Source: JAOTWJ01 sp036398175
GTDB taxonomy: Bacteria > Gemmatimonadota > Gemmatimonadetes > Gemmatimonadales > GWC2-71-9
Reading direction: 5' to 3'
Assembly: GCA_036398175.1 (NCBI GenBank)
Contig: DASWHL010000050.1
Location: 40,252-104,251 of the forward strand
Length of the DNA: 64,000 nt
Part shown: one piece after another, positions 32,095 to 39,018 of the stretch
Position numbering within the stretch: the first letter of the stretch is position 1
Layout of the letters: each line of letters begins with the position of its first letter
Program-made: the position numbers and the translations under genes
Notes under the pieces: model-generated
Databases searched by the model: none
What the model was told of the DNA's origin: nothing
Seen by the model: the letters and a program-made list of their open reading frames with translations, nothing else

Positions 32095-33129
32095 GTGAGG
32101 GATGCACTGATGGACGGGCGTTTTCCAGTGGCAGCTCGTGGGGCCGGTCGGCCGGCGGGACCGGGCGACGCGGCCCTGATAGACGAGATCCAGCGGCTCA
32201 AGGCCGAGCGCGGCGCCGCCATCCTGGCGCACAACTACCAGATCCCGGCCATTCAGGATCTGGCGGACATTGTCGCCGACTCGCTCAAGCTGGCGCGGTC
32301 GGCCGTCGAGATCGCGGCGGACACGATCGTGCTGTGCGGCGTGCATTTCATGGCGGAGACGGCGGCCATCGCGAACCCCGGGAAGCGGGTGCTGATCCCG
32401 GAGCCCAAAGCCGGCTGCTCGCTCGCCGACACGATCCAGGCGCGGGACGTCCGCGCGTGGAAGGCCGAGCACCCGGACGGCCTAGTCGTGGCCTACGTGA
32501 ACACGAGTGCCGAGGTGAAAGCCCAGGCCGACTACTGCTGTACGTCGGGGAACGCGGTGGCCGTGGTCCGCGCGCTCCCGCCCGACGTCCCGGTGCTGTT
32601 CCTTCCCGATTTCTTCCTGGGCAACTACGTGCGGGAGGTGACCGGCCGGAAGCTCGACGTGTGGCTAGGCGAGTGCCATGTGCACGCCGGTCTCCGGCCC
32701 TCCGTGCTCGATGAACGGAGGAAGGAGCTGCCCGACGCCGAGTTTCTCGTGCACCCCGAATGCGGCTGCACGACCAGCATGGTGTACTACCTGAACCAGG
32801 GCGGGAACGGCAACGGAAACGGCAACGGGCACGACGAGGGCTCGATCAAGATCGTGTCCACGGAGCAGATGATGCAGGAAGCGCGGCGCTCCACCGCGCG
32901 CCGCTTCGTGGTAGCGACCGAGACCGGCGTGCTGCATCGCATGCGGAAGGAAAACCCGGGGAAGGAGTTCATCCCGGCCTCCGAAGATGCCGAGTGCCGC
33001 TACATGAAGATGATCACGCTCGAGAATCTGCGGGACTCGCTGCGGGACCTCAAGTACGAGGTGACCGTGCCCGAGGCCACCGCGGGCCGCGCGCGGCGCG
33101 CCATCGAGCGCATGCTCGCCATTGGTTGA
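32095..33129 (+). CDS. nadA: Quinolinate synthase NadA
   Basis: A 344-residue [4Fe-4S] enzyme that condenses iminoaspartate with dihydroxyacetone phosphate to quinolinate in de novo NAD synthesis. Motifs: AAILAHNYQIPAIQDLADIV, VLCGVHFMAETA (first cluster Cys), PEPKAGCSLAD, HPECGCTTSM (second) and EDAECRYMKM (third). Between the last two is a low-complexity insert, NQGGNGNGNGNGHDEG, coded by a repeated GGCAAC/GGAAAC hexamer at about 32808-32831. The start is a GTG at 32095; an in-frame ATG at 32110 is an alternative. It overlaps nadC by 8 bases. An AT-rich patch at 32039-32048 (TTTAAAAT) upstream may be part of its promoter. Confidence 0.96.
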   Translation: MRDALMDGRFPVAARGAGRPAGPGDAALIDEIQRLKAERGAAILAHNYQIPAIQDLADIVADSLKLARSAVEIAADTIVLCGVHFMAETAAIANPGKRVLIPEPKAGCSLADTIQARDVRAWKAEHPDGLVVAYVNTSAEVKAQADYCCTSGNAVAVVRALPPDVPVLFLPDFFLGNYVREVTGRKLDVWLGECHVHAGLRPSVLDERRKELPDAEFLVHPECGCTTSMVYYLNQGGNGNGNGNGHDEGSIKIVSTEQMMQEARRSTARRFVVATETGVLHRMRKENPGKEFIPASEDAECRYMKMITLENLRDSLRDLKYEVTVPEATAGRARRAIERMLAIG

Positions 33130-33955
33130 GCCGCTGGGCTTCGAGGCGGTCCGGGCGGCGTTGGCCGAGGATCGCGTCCGCGACGACGTGACCACGGCCC
33201 TCATCGGCGCCGGCGCGGATCGGTCGGCGGTCGGCACCTTCATTGCGGAAGAACCATGTGTGGTGGCCGGACTCCCGGTGGCGGCGGAGGTCTTCCGGCA
33301 GCTGGGCGTCCGCGATGCGCTGGTGCCGCTCGTCGAGGAGGGCGCCGGCGCCGGGCCCGGGCAGCCCATTGCCGAGGTGCGCGGCCCCGCCCGGCAGCTC
33401 CTGGCCGGCGAACGCACGGCCCTCAACTTCCTCCAGCGCCTGAGCGGCATCGCCACCGCCACCCGGGCCGTCGTGGACGCGGTTGCCGGAACCGGGGCTG
33501 TGGTCACGGACACCCGGAAAACCACGCCCGGCCTGCGCGAGCTGGAGAAATACGCGGTCCGCATGGGCGGCGGCACCAACCACCGGGCGCACCTCGCCGA
33601 CGCGGTGCTCTGGAAGGACAACCACTGGGCCCTGCTCGGCGGCGCCGACCTCGCGGACACGCTCACCCGCGCGCCCGCGGGCATCCCCGTCGTGGTCGAA
33701 GCCGAAACCCAGGAACAGTTTCAGGCGGCGCTCGACGCCGGGGTCACCCGGATCCTGGTGGACAACCGGACGCCCGCGCAGGTGAAGGCCTGGGTCCGTA
33801 AGGCAGGGAAGGGCGTCGCCATCGAGGCCTCGGGCGGGATCGGCCCGGACACGGCGCGGGCGTATGCCGAGGCCGGGGCGCGCTATCTCTCCATCGGCGC
33901 GCTCACGCACTCGGCGCGGGCGGTCGGGATCCGGCTGGACCTGGCCCTGGAGTAG
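33122..33955 (+). CDS. nadC: Nicotinate-nucleotide pyrophosphorylase (quinolinate phosphoribosyltransferase) NadC
   Basis: A 277-residue enzyme turning quinolinate and PRPP into nicotinic acid mononucleotide and CO2, the step after NadA. Family motifs: EDRVRDDVTTALIG, GERTALNFLQRLSGIAT, VTDTRKTTPGLRELEKYAV, GGTNHRAHLADAVLWKDNH, VVEAETQEQFQAALDAG and IEASGGIGPDTARAYAEAG. Length is standard. It starts at a TTG within the end of nadA, so the two are translated together. The gene ends 9 bases before a strong hairpin. The first enzyme of the pathway, NadB, is not in the window. Confidence 0.97.
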   Translation: MVEPLGFEAVRAALAEDRVRDDVTTALIGAGADRSAVGTFIAEEPCVVAGLPVAAEVFRQLGVRDALVPLVEEGAGAGPGQPIAEVRGPARQLLAGERTALNFLQRLSGIATATRAVVDAVAGTGAVVTDTRKTTPGLRELEKYAVRMGGGTNHRAHLADAVLWKDNHWALLGGADLADTLTRAPAGIPVVVEAETQEQFQAALDAGVTRILVDNRTPAQVKAWVRKAGKGVAIEASGGIGPDTARAYAEAGARYLSIGALTHSARAVGIRLDLALE

Positions 33956-33963
33956 TCGCGATC

Positions 33964-33987
33964 AGTCCCGGGCTTCAGCCCGGGACT
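33964..33987. terminator. Bidirectional hairpin between nadC and the multihaem cytochrome gene
   Basis: A perfect 10-bp stem AGTCCCGGGC / GCCCGGGACT with loop TTCA, 9 bases after the nadC stop and 25 bases before the end of the convergent gene. No T tract is present on the plus side. Confidence 0.75.
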
Positions 33988-34011
33988 GTCACCCCCCCCG
34001 CTCGCGGCGCC

Positions 34012-35688
34012 TTATGCCCGGCCCATGCTCCGCCGCACCCCCCATACCGCGCCAAGCACCGCCAGCACCATCAGCGGCCCCGTGACGAGCATGAACAGCG
34101 TCCGCGTCCGCGTCGCATCGGCGCTGCGGATGGTCGCCGCCTCGTCCCGGATGCCGGCGAGGTGGCCGAGTACATCCGCGTAGCCGTACCACCAGGCGTA
34201 GTCCGGACTCATGTGGAACGCGCCCTTGTAGCTCTTGAGCGCGGAGAAGAAGAACATGTCGAAGTAGTCGCGCTCGATGGGCGTGACGTCGTAGTAGAGG
34301 CTCGCCGGCGAATGCTGCGCCGTGATCTGGTCCAGCTCGATGGCCGTGAACCGCGGGCCCGGGAGCAGCCCCGCCGACCGGGTGGCATGGCTGGGTCGGA
34401 TCAGGCCGTCGTCGTAGAGCCCCTTCAGAATGTCCCGCGCCTCGATCACGAGCGCGTCGCCCGCCAGTTTGTGCGCGTCGGCCGACGCGAGGTAGCCGCG
34501 TGCCTTGTCCTCCGCGTGGCACACCAGGCAGACCTTGATCATCTCGTCCCGCTTGGTCTGGTTTTCGGGCGTCTGCGTGATGTCCGTAAGTTGCCCCAGC
34601 GCCGGCTGGACGCCCATGCCCCAGATGATCTTCCGGGTCATGTTGTGCGACACCGACCGCCGGTCGTTCCCGTCCACGTACACCATGTGACAGTACGCGC
34701 ACGTGGGGGTCTCGTAGCGCGCGTCGGCCATGGGCGTGTTCCAGTCCCATGCGGCTCCGCGGGCCGTGTAGATGGAGCCGTGCTTGGACGACATGTACGC
34801 CTCGTAATTCGGGTGGTCCGGACCCATGTGGCAGGTGTAGCACGCCTCGGGCTTTTTGGCCTCCTCCAGACTGAAGGCGTGTCGCGTGTGGCAGGCGATG
34901 CAGCCGTTCCGGTACGTGAGCGAACTGCCGTCCACGTACTGCTGGAGGGAATCGCTCCAGTACTGATCGTCCGTCGCGCCCGCCTGCGCGTGGCACGGAT
35001 CGCAACCCATCTCCATCACTTTCCGCGGCATGTCCTTGTAGTGCGGCACGCTGATGTTCCGCTCCCAGTTTGCCCCCAGGCCGCCGGGGTCGGGCCCGTA
35101 CGAGTGACCCGCGTCGAGCACGTGCTCCTTGTAGATCTCGGCATGACACGAGGCACACACGGTCTCGGCCACCCGGCCCTTCGACGCCATGATGCGGTCG
35201 TGGTCGTTGCCGTGGCAGTCCGCACAGGTCATCGAGCGCTGGGCGTGCACGACCCGCGGGTTCTGCGTCCCGGCGCGGCCCATGGCGCTTCGCTCGTACT
35301 GCCAGACGATCGTGGGGTTGAGCCGGCGGTGGCAGTCGGCGCAGCCGGCGGGGCTCAGCTCCCCGCTCGGCAGGTCGGTGCGCAGGCGCGGCTGGGTCGT
35401 GGGGAGGCCCCGCAGGTATCCGAGCATGCGCCCCGCCTCGGCGTCGCTCACGGCCTCCGCGGGGAACGCCGGCATGATGCCCCGCGGTGTGCGCATCTGC
35501 GCCAGGAACGCGGGGAGCGGCAGGGAAGTCCCGGCGAGCGAAGGGCCTACGCCGCCACGGGCGCTGGCGCCGTGACACCCGAGGCATCCCTTCTGGATGT
35601 ACAGCGCCTCGGCGGAGGGCTGTTCCTGGCTCAGGGCCGCTCCCGGGAACACCGTAAGAACGACGAGGCAGAGGCGGACGATCATCAT
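34012..35688 (-). CDS. Nine-haem membrane-anchored cytochrome: cytochrome c domain fused to HAO-like octahaem domain
   Basis: A 558-residue exported protein with a signal peptide (MMIVRLCLVVLTVFPGAALS) and nine CxxCH haem sites at about residues 35, 116, 155, 178, 229, 263, 283, 330 and 387. Residues 22-95 form a monohaem cytochrome c domain (GCLGCHG, with RGIMPAFPAE supplying the likely Met ligand). The rest follows the hydroxylamine oxidoreductase-like pattern: CYTCHMGPDHPNYEAYMSSK, WNTPMADARYETPTCAYCHM and KGAFHMSPDYAWWYG. A C-terminal helix (LFMLVTGPLMVLAVLGAVWG) would anchor it to the membrane. It may oxidise or reduce a nitrogen compound and pass electrons through the fused cytochrome; the substrate is not shown by sequence. 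ATGs at 35688 and 35685 are both possible. Confidence 0.88.
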   Translation of the reverse strand: MMIVRLCLVVLTVFPGAALSQEQPSAEALYIQKGCLGCHGASARGGVGPSLAGTSLPLPAFLAQMRTPRGIMPAFPAEAVSDAEAGRMLGYLRGLPTTQPRLRTDLPSGELSPAGCADCHRRLNPTIVWQYERSAMGRAGTQNPRVVHAQRSMTCADCHGNDHDRIMASKGRVAETVCASCHAEIYKEHVLDAGHSYGPDPGGLGANWERNISVPHYKDMPRKVMEMGCDPCHAQAGATDDQYWSDSLQQYVDGSSLTYRNGCIACHTRHAFSLEEAKKPEACYTCHMGPDHPNYEAYMSSKHGSIYTARGAAWDWNTPMADARYETPTCAYCHMVYVDGNDRRSVSHNMTRKIIWGMGVQPALGQLTDITQTPENQTKRDEMIKVCLVCHAEDKARGYLASADAHKLAGDALVIEARDILKGLYDDGLIRPSHATRSAGLLPGPRFTAIELDQITAQHSPASLYYDVTPIERDYFDMFFFSALKSYKGAFHMSPDYAWWYGYADVLGHLAGIRDEAATIRSADATRTRTLFMLVTGPLMVLAVLGAVWGVRRSMGRA

Positions 35689-35895
35689 CGCGAGCTCCAA
35701 CCGGGGGATAGCGCCCAAGCTACGGGTTCTCGAACGATCGGCAAATCGGCCGGCCGTGAATGCCGACTGTCGCGGTCGGCAATCATTCAGCGCGACTGTC
35801 GGATTGGGCCTGCGGCCCCCCCGCCCGTGACCCGCGTTTGCCCCATTGGGGATCGCGGCGTAGCCTACGATGAACCGACTGACCGGAGCGGACGC

Positions 35896-37104
35896 GTGCT
35901 CGACCACGAACGGATCTCCGCCAAACTGGGCAAGTTCCGCCCGTCCCTGACCCTTGCGCTCAAGCATCTCGTGGCCGCGCGCGTCGCGGCCGGGCTGCCT
36001 GTGCACGACTTCGGGTTGGGCGAAACGAAGGGCGACCTGGCGCCCCACGTGCGCGAAGCGGGTGAGCACGCGTTTCGGGCGGGAAAGACCATGTACGGCG
36101 ATCCCGGCGGGCTGCCGGAGGTGCGCCAGGCCGTGCTCGAGTGGCTTGGGCTCCAGGCGGAGTACGGCGTGGACAACGTGGTGGTCACCGCCGGCGCCAA
36201 GCAGAGCCTGTTCAACACGTTTCTAGCCATCTGCAACCCCGCGGACGTGGTCCTGTTCGACGCGGCACCATGGGTGAGCTACCAGCCCCTGGCGGTAGCG
36301 GCGTACGCGACTCCCATCATGGTGCTCCCCACGGCCGGGTTGGCCAACCACCTCAAGGTGACGCCCGACGACCTGCTCCGGAATCTCCGGATGCGGCCGC
36401 ACGCCAAGCTCTTCCTGCTCAACAACCCGGTGAACCCCACCGCGCAGCTCTACACGGCGGACGAGGTGAACGCCCTGCTGGACGTGTGTGTCGAGCACCG
36501 GGTGTACTTCCTGCTCGACCGCCTCTACTGGCGCATCGTGTTCGACGGCGTGCCGTTTCCGGAACCCCGCCTGGACGAGCGAACCAGGCCGTGGCTCATC
36601 CAGGTGGACGGCCTCTCCAAGAACTTCCGGCGGACGGGGGGGCTGCGCGTGGGCTGGTCCATCGGTCCCACGGACGTCACGGCGGCCATGGTGAACCTCC
36701 AGAGTCATTACACGGCGGGCCCGGCGGTGCCCACGCAGCTCGCCGCCGCCGCGGCCATTGGCGCCGAGTACGACCCCGAACTGGTCCGGGATCTCCAGGC
36801 CAAGCGGGATCTGTTGCACCGCGAGGCGGCCGGGATGCCGCACGTGACCATCTGGCCCACGCCCGCCAGCTTCTACTCGTTCTGGGACGTGCGGCAGGCC
36901 TTCGGCCGGACGACCCCGGCGAGTGAGGTCCTCCGTACGTCGGACGACGTGGCCACCTATCTGATTCGAGAGGGCGGGGTCGTGACGGCGTCGGGTTCCG
37001 GGTTCATGCAGGATGGATACCTGCGCCTGTCGTTCGCCACGCCGGACGAGACTATCCGCGGGGGGATGCGGGCTGCGCGGGAGGCGATGGCACGCCTGAC
37101 GTAG
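35896..37104 (+). CDS. Class I/II PLP-dependent aminotransferase
   Basis: A 402-residue fold-type I aminotransferase beginning at GTG 35896; the nearest ATG (35870) is in another frame. Visible are VHDFGLGETKGDLAPHV, GDPGGLPEVRQAVLEWLG, VVTAGAKQSLFNTFLAICNPAD, LLNNPVNPTAQLY (173-186) and the PLP lysine in DGLSKNFRRTGGLRVGW (Lys242). It groups by eye with aspartate aminotransferases of the Ib type; substrate is uncertain. It is distinct from the aminotransferase at 15753 (different motif wording throughout). It is divergent from the multihaem cytochrome, with 207 bp between them, and is followed by palindromic element B. Confidence 0.88.
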   Translation: MLDHERISAKLGKFRPSLTLALKHLVAARVAAGLPVHDFGLGETKGDLAPHVREAGEHAFRAGKTMYGDPGGLPEVRQAVLEWLGLQAEYGVDNVVVTAGAKQSLFNTFLAICNPADVVLFDAAPWVSYQPLAVAAYATPIMVLPTAGLANHLKVTPDDLLRNLRMRPHAKLFLLNNPVNPTAQLYTADEVNALLDVCVEHRVYFLLDRLYWRIVFDGVPFPEPRLDERTRPWLIQVDGLSKNFRRTGGLRVGWSIGPTDVTAAMVNLQSHYTAGPAVPTQLAAAAAIGAEYDPELVRDLQAKRDLLHREAAGMPHVTIWPTPASFYSFWDVRQAFGRTTPASEVLRTSDDVATYLIREGGVVTASGSGFMQDGYLRLSFATPDETIRGGMRAAREAMARLT

Positions 37105-37132
37105 ACGCTCTCGGGTCCTGTGCCGATGGGCT

Positions 37133-37339
37133 GGTTGGGCCATGCGTTCCACTGGTTATGCGGCCTTGCCGCGCGAGCCTATGGTGTGGGGTGAATCCCG
37201 CTGAAGCGGGTCCTCGGCCACGATCTGCCCGGGAAACGGGCGTGGGTTCCGTCGCCTTGGCGACAGATGGTGGCCGAGGGCCTGCTTCAGCGGGATCCAC
37301 CACCCAACCGTGCCAACCGGATTGACACATGGCCCAACC
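37133..37339. repeat. 12-bp inverted repeat flanking palindromic element B
   Basis: GGTTGGGCCATG at 37133-37144 is matched exactly by its reverse complement at 37328-37339. The right arm includes the start codon of recQ. Between them lies copy B of the palindromic element. Confidence 0.55.
37191..37303. repeat. Intergenic palindromic element, copy B
   Basis: The left end GTGAATCCCGCTGAAGCGGG is identical to copy A for its first 31 bases (to CCTCGGCCAC). The centre differs (GGGAAACGGGCGTGGGTTCC), then GTCGCCTTGGCGACAGAT recurs, and the right end is GGCCGAGGGCCTGCTTCAGC followed by GGGATCCAC. Terminal inverted repeats are about 33 bp. It lies 26 bases upstream of recQ. Confidence 0.85.
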
Positions 37340-38906
37340 CACACCCACCGCGGACTCGGTCCTCAAGGACGTCTTCGGCTACGAGACGTTCCGGCCGGGC
37401 CAGCGCGAGGTGATCGAGGCCGTTCTCGCGGGCCGGGACTGCATTGCCGTGATGCCCACCGGGGCGGGCAAGTCGCTCACGTTCCAGGTGCCGGCCCGGC
37501 TGCTCCCCGGAACCGTCCTCGTTCTGTCGCCCCTCATCAGCCTCATGAAAGACCAGGTGGATGCGCTGAACGCGCTGGGGTTCCGGGCCACCGCCATCAA
37601 CTCGTCACTCGACCTGGACGAGTGGCGACTGCGCGTGCGCGGGCTCGAGCGCGGGGCGTACGAGCTGGCGTACATCGCGCCGGAAGCGCTGGACGGGCGG
37701 CTGCGCGAGCGCCTGCGCGCGTGCTCCGTGTCGCTGGTCGTGGTGGACGAGGCGCACTGCATTTCCCAGTGGGGTCACGACTTCCGGCCCGCCTACCGCC
37801 GGCTCCTGGGACTGCGGGAATCCCTGGGCAACGTGCCGGTGCTCGCGCTCACCGCCACCGCCACGCGCCGCGTGGCCCGCGACATCATCCGCCAGCTGGG
37901 CATGCGGAAACCGGCCGGGTACAAGGGATCGTTCTTCCGGCCCAACCTGCGCATTCTCTGTCGCAAGAAGGGCGAGGGCGACACGCGGCGCGAGCTGCTG
38001 GCCCTGATCCGGCGGCATGCGGGGGAGAGCGGCATCGTGTACTGCCTGGCGCGGCGCACCGTCGAGCAGACGGTGGCGTTCCTGCGACGGTCGGGGATTC
38101 GCGCGGCGCCCTATCATGCCGGCATGGAGGCCGCGGACCGCATCGCGCATCAAGAGGCGTTCGCGCGCGACGAAGTGGACGTGATCGTGGCCACGATCGC
38201 GTTCGGGATGGGGATTGACAAGTCCAACGTGCGGTTCGTGATCCACCGCGACCTCCCCGGCGACATCGAAGCGTGGTATCAGGAAATCGGACGGGCTGGC
38301 CGCGACGGCCTGCCGAGTGAGTGCGTGCTGTTCTACTCGTGGGCGGACGTGAAGCTGCGGGAGCGGTTTCTGGACGAGATCGAGGACGCCGACCTGCGGC
38401 GGGAAAAGTGGCGGGCGTCAACGGGGCTCTACCGCCTCGTCGAGTCCGATCAATGCCGTCACCGCGCCATCCTGGCCCACTTCGACGAGCGGATCGCGCC
38501 CTGCGGGACTGCGTGCGACCGGTGCAACGGCGTCACGGTCCGCGATCTCATTGGCGGAGTTCGCGGCGGGGCTCCGCGCGCGTCGGCGGCGAGGGAGCCG
38601 GTTCGCGCCACGCGCCAGCCCGGTTTCCGGGGGAGGGAACCCGCCGGGATGGGCGTGGCGCCGACGGATCGGTCGCCGTCCGATCCGCTGTTCCAGCGGC
38701 TGCGCGCGCTTCGGAAGCGGCTGGCGGACGCGCAGGGGGTCCCGGCGTATGTCGTGTTCGGGGATCAGGTGCTGTGGGACATGATCGAGCGGCGCCCGAC
38801 GACGCGGGCCGAGTTGCTGGGCGTATCGGGCGTGGGTCCGGTGAAGGCCGAGCGGTACGGGGAGGCGTTTCTGGGCGCGTTGCGCGAGGGGGACGGGCCG
38901 GGGTGA
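37329..38906 (+). CDS. recQ: RecQ-family ATP-dependent DNA helicase with HRDC domain
   Basis: A 525-residue 3'-5' DNA helicase of recombination repair. The helicase core (about 15-350) shows FRPGQREVIEAVLAG, MPTGAGKSLTFQVPA, SPLISLMKDQV, DEAHCISQWGHDFRPAYRRL, LTATATRRV, YHAGM, VATIAFGMGIDKSNVRFVIH and QEIGRAGRDGLPSECVLFY. Zinc-binding cysteines follow (SDQCRHRAILAHF and PCGTACDRCNG). The usual winged-helix (RQC) domain of about 100 residues is replaced by a short Arg/Pro-rich linker before a C-terminal HRDC domain (GVPAYVVFGDQVLWDMIERR). This explains the length below the E. coli protein (about 610). Start is the ATG at 37329. Confidence 0.93.
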   Translation: MAQPTPTADSVLKDVFGYETFRPGQREVIEAVLAGRDCIAVMPTGAGKSLTFQVPARLLPGTVLVLSPLISLMKDQVDALNALGFRATAINSSLDLDEWRLRVRGLERGAYELAYIAPEALDGRLRERLRACSVSLVVVDEAHCISQWGHDFRPAYRRLLGLRESLGNVPVLALTATATRRVARDIIRQLGMRKPAGYKGSFFRPNLRILCRKKGEGDTRRELLALIRRHAGESGIVYCLARRTVEQTVAFLRRSGIRAAPYHAGMEAADRIAHQEAFARDEVDVIVATIAFGMGIDKSNVRFVIHRDLPGDIEAWYQEIGRAGRDGLPSECVLFYSWADVKLRERFLDEIEDADLRREKWRASTGLYRLVESDQCRHRAILAHFDERIAPCGTACDRCNGVTVRDLIGGVRGGAPRASAAREPVRATRQPGFRGREPAGMGVAPTDRSPSDPLFQRLRALRKRLADAQGVPAYVVFGDQVLWDMIERRPTTRAELLGVSGVGPVKAERYGEAFLGALREGDGPG

Positions 38907-38925
38907 GCCAGGGCGGGGTTCGGAG

Positions 38926-38972
38926 GATCCCGCTGAAGCGGGCCCTCGGCCGCCGTCTGTCGCCAAGGCGAC
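38926..38972. repeat. Half copy (C) of the palindromic element
   Basis: GATCCCGCTGAAGCGGGCCC, then CTCGGCC, CGTCTGTCGCCAAGGCGACC, matches the reverse complement of the right half of copies A and B. The other half is missing. It lies between recQ and the acyl-CoA synthetase gene. Confidence 0.8.
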
Positions 38973-38982
38973 CGCCCGTCAC

Positions 38983-39018
38983 TCCCGTCGTTCCCGTCGC
39001 TCCCGTCGCTTCCCGTCG
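38983..39018. repeat. TCCCGTCG tandem repeat, four copies
   Basis: TCCCGTCG occurs at 38983, 38992, 39001 and 39011, ending at the base before the stop codon of the minus-strand acyl-CoA synthetase gene. Confidence 0.85.

Noticed and set aside
37156..37366. Short frames in the palindromic elements with similar peptides (LKQALG..LSPRR)
   Set aside because: The likeness comes from the shared DNA repeat; the frames lack ribosome sites and cross the hairpins.
38983..39018. TCCCGTCG array considered as a CRISPR remnant
   Set aside because: Units are 8 bases with 1-2 base spacing and no spacers; it is a simple tandem repeat.
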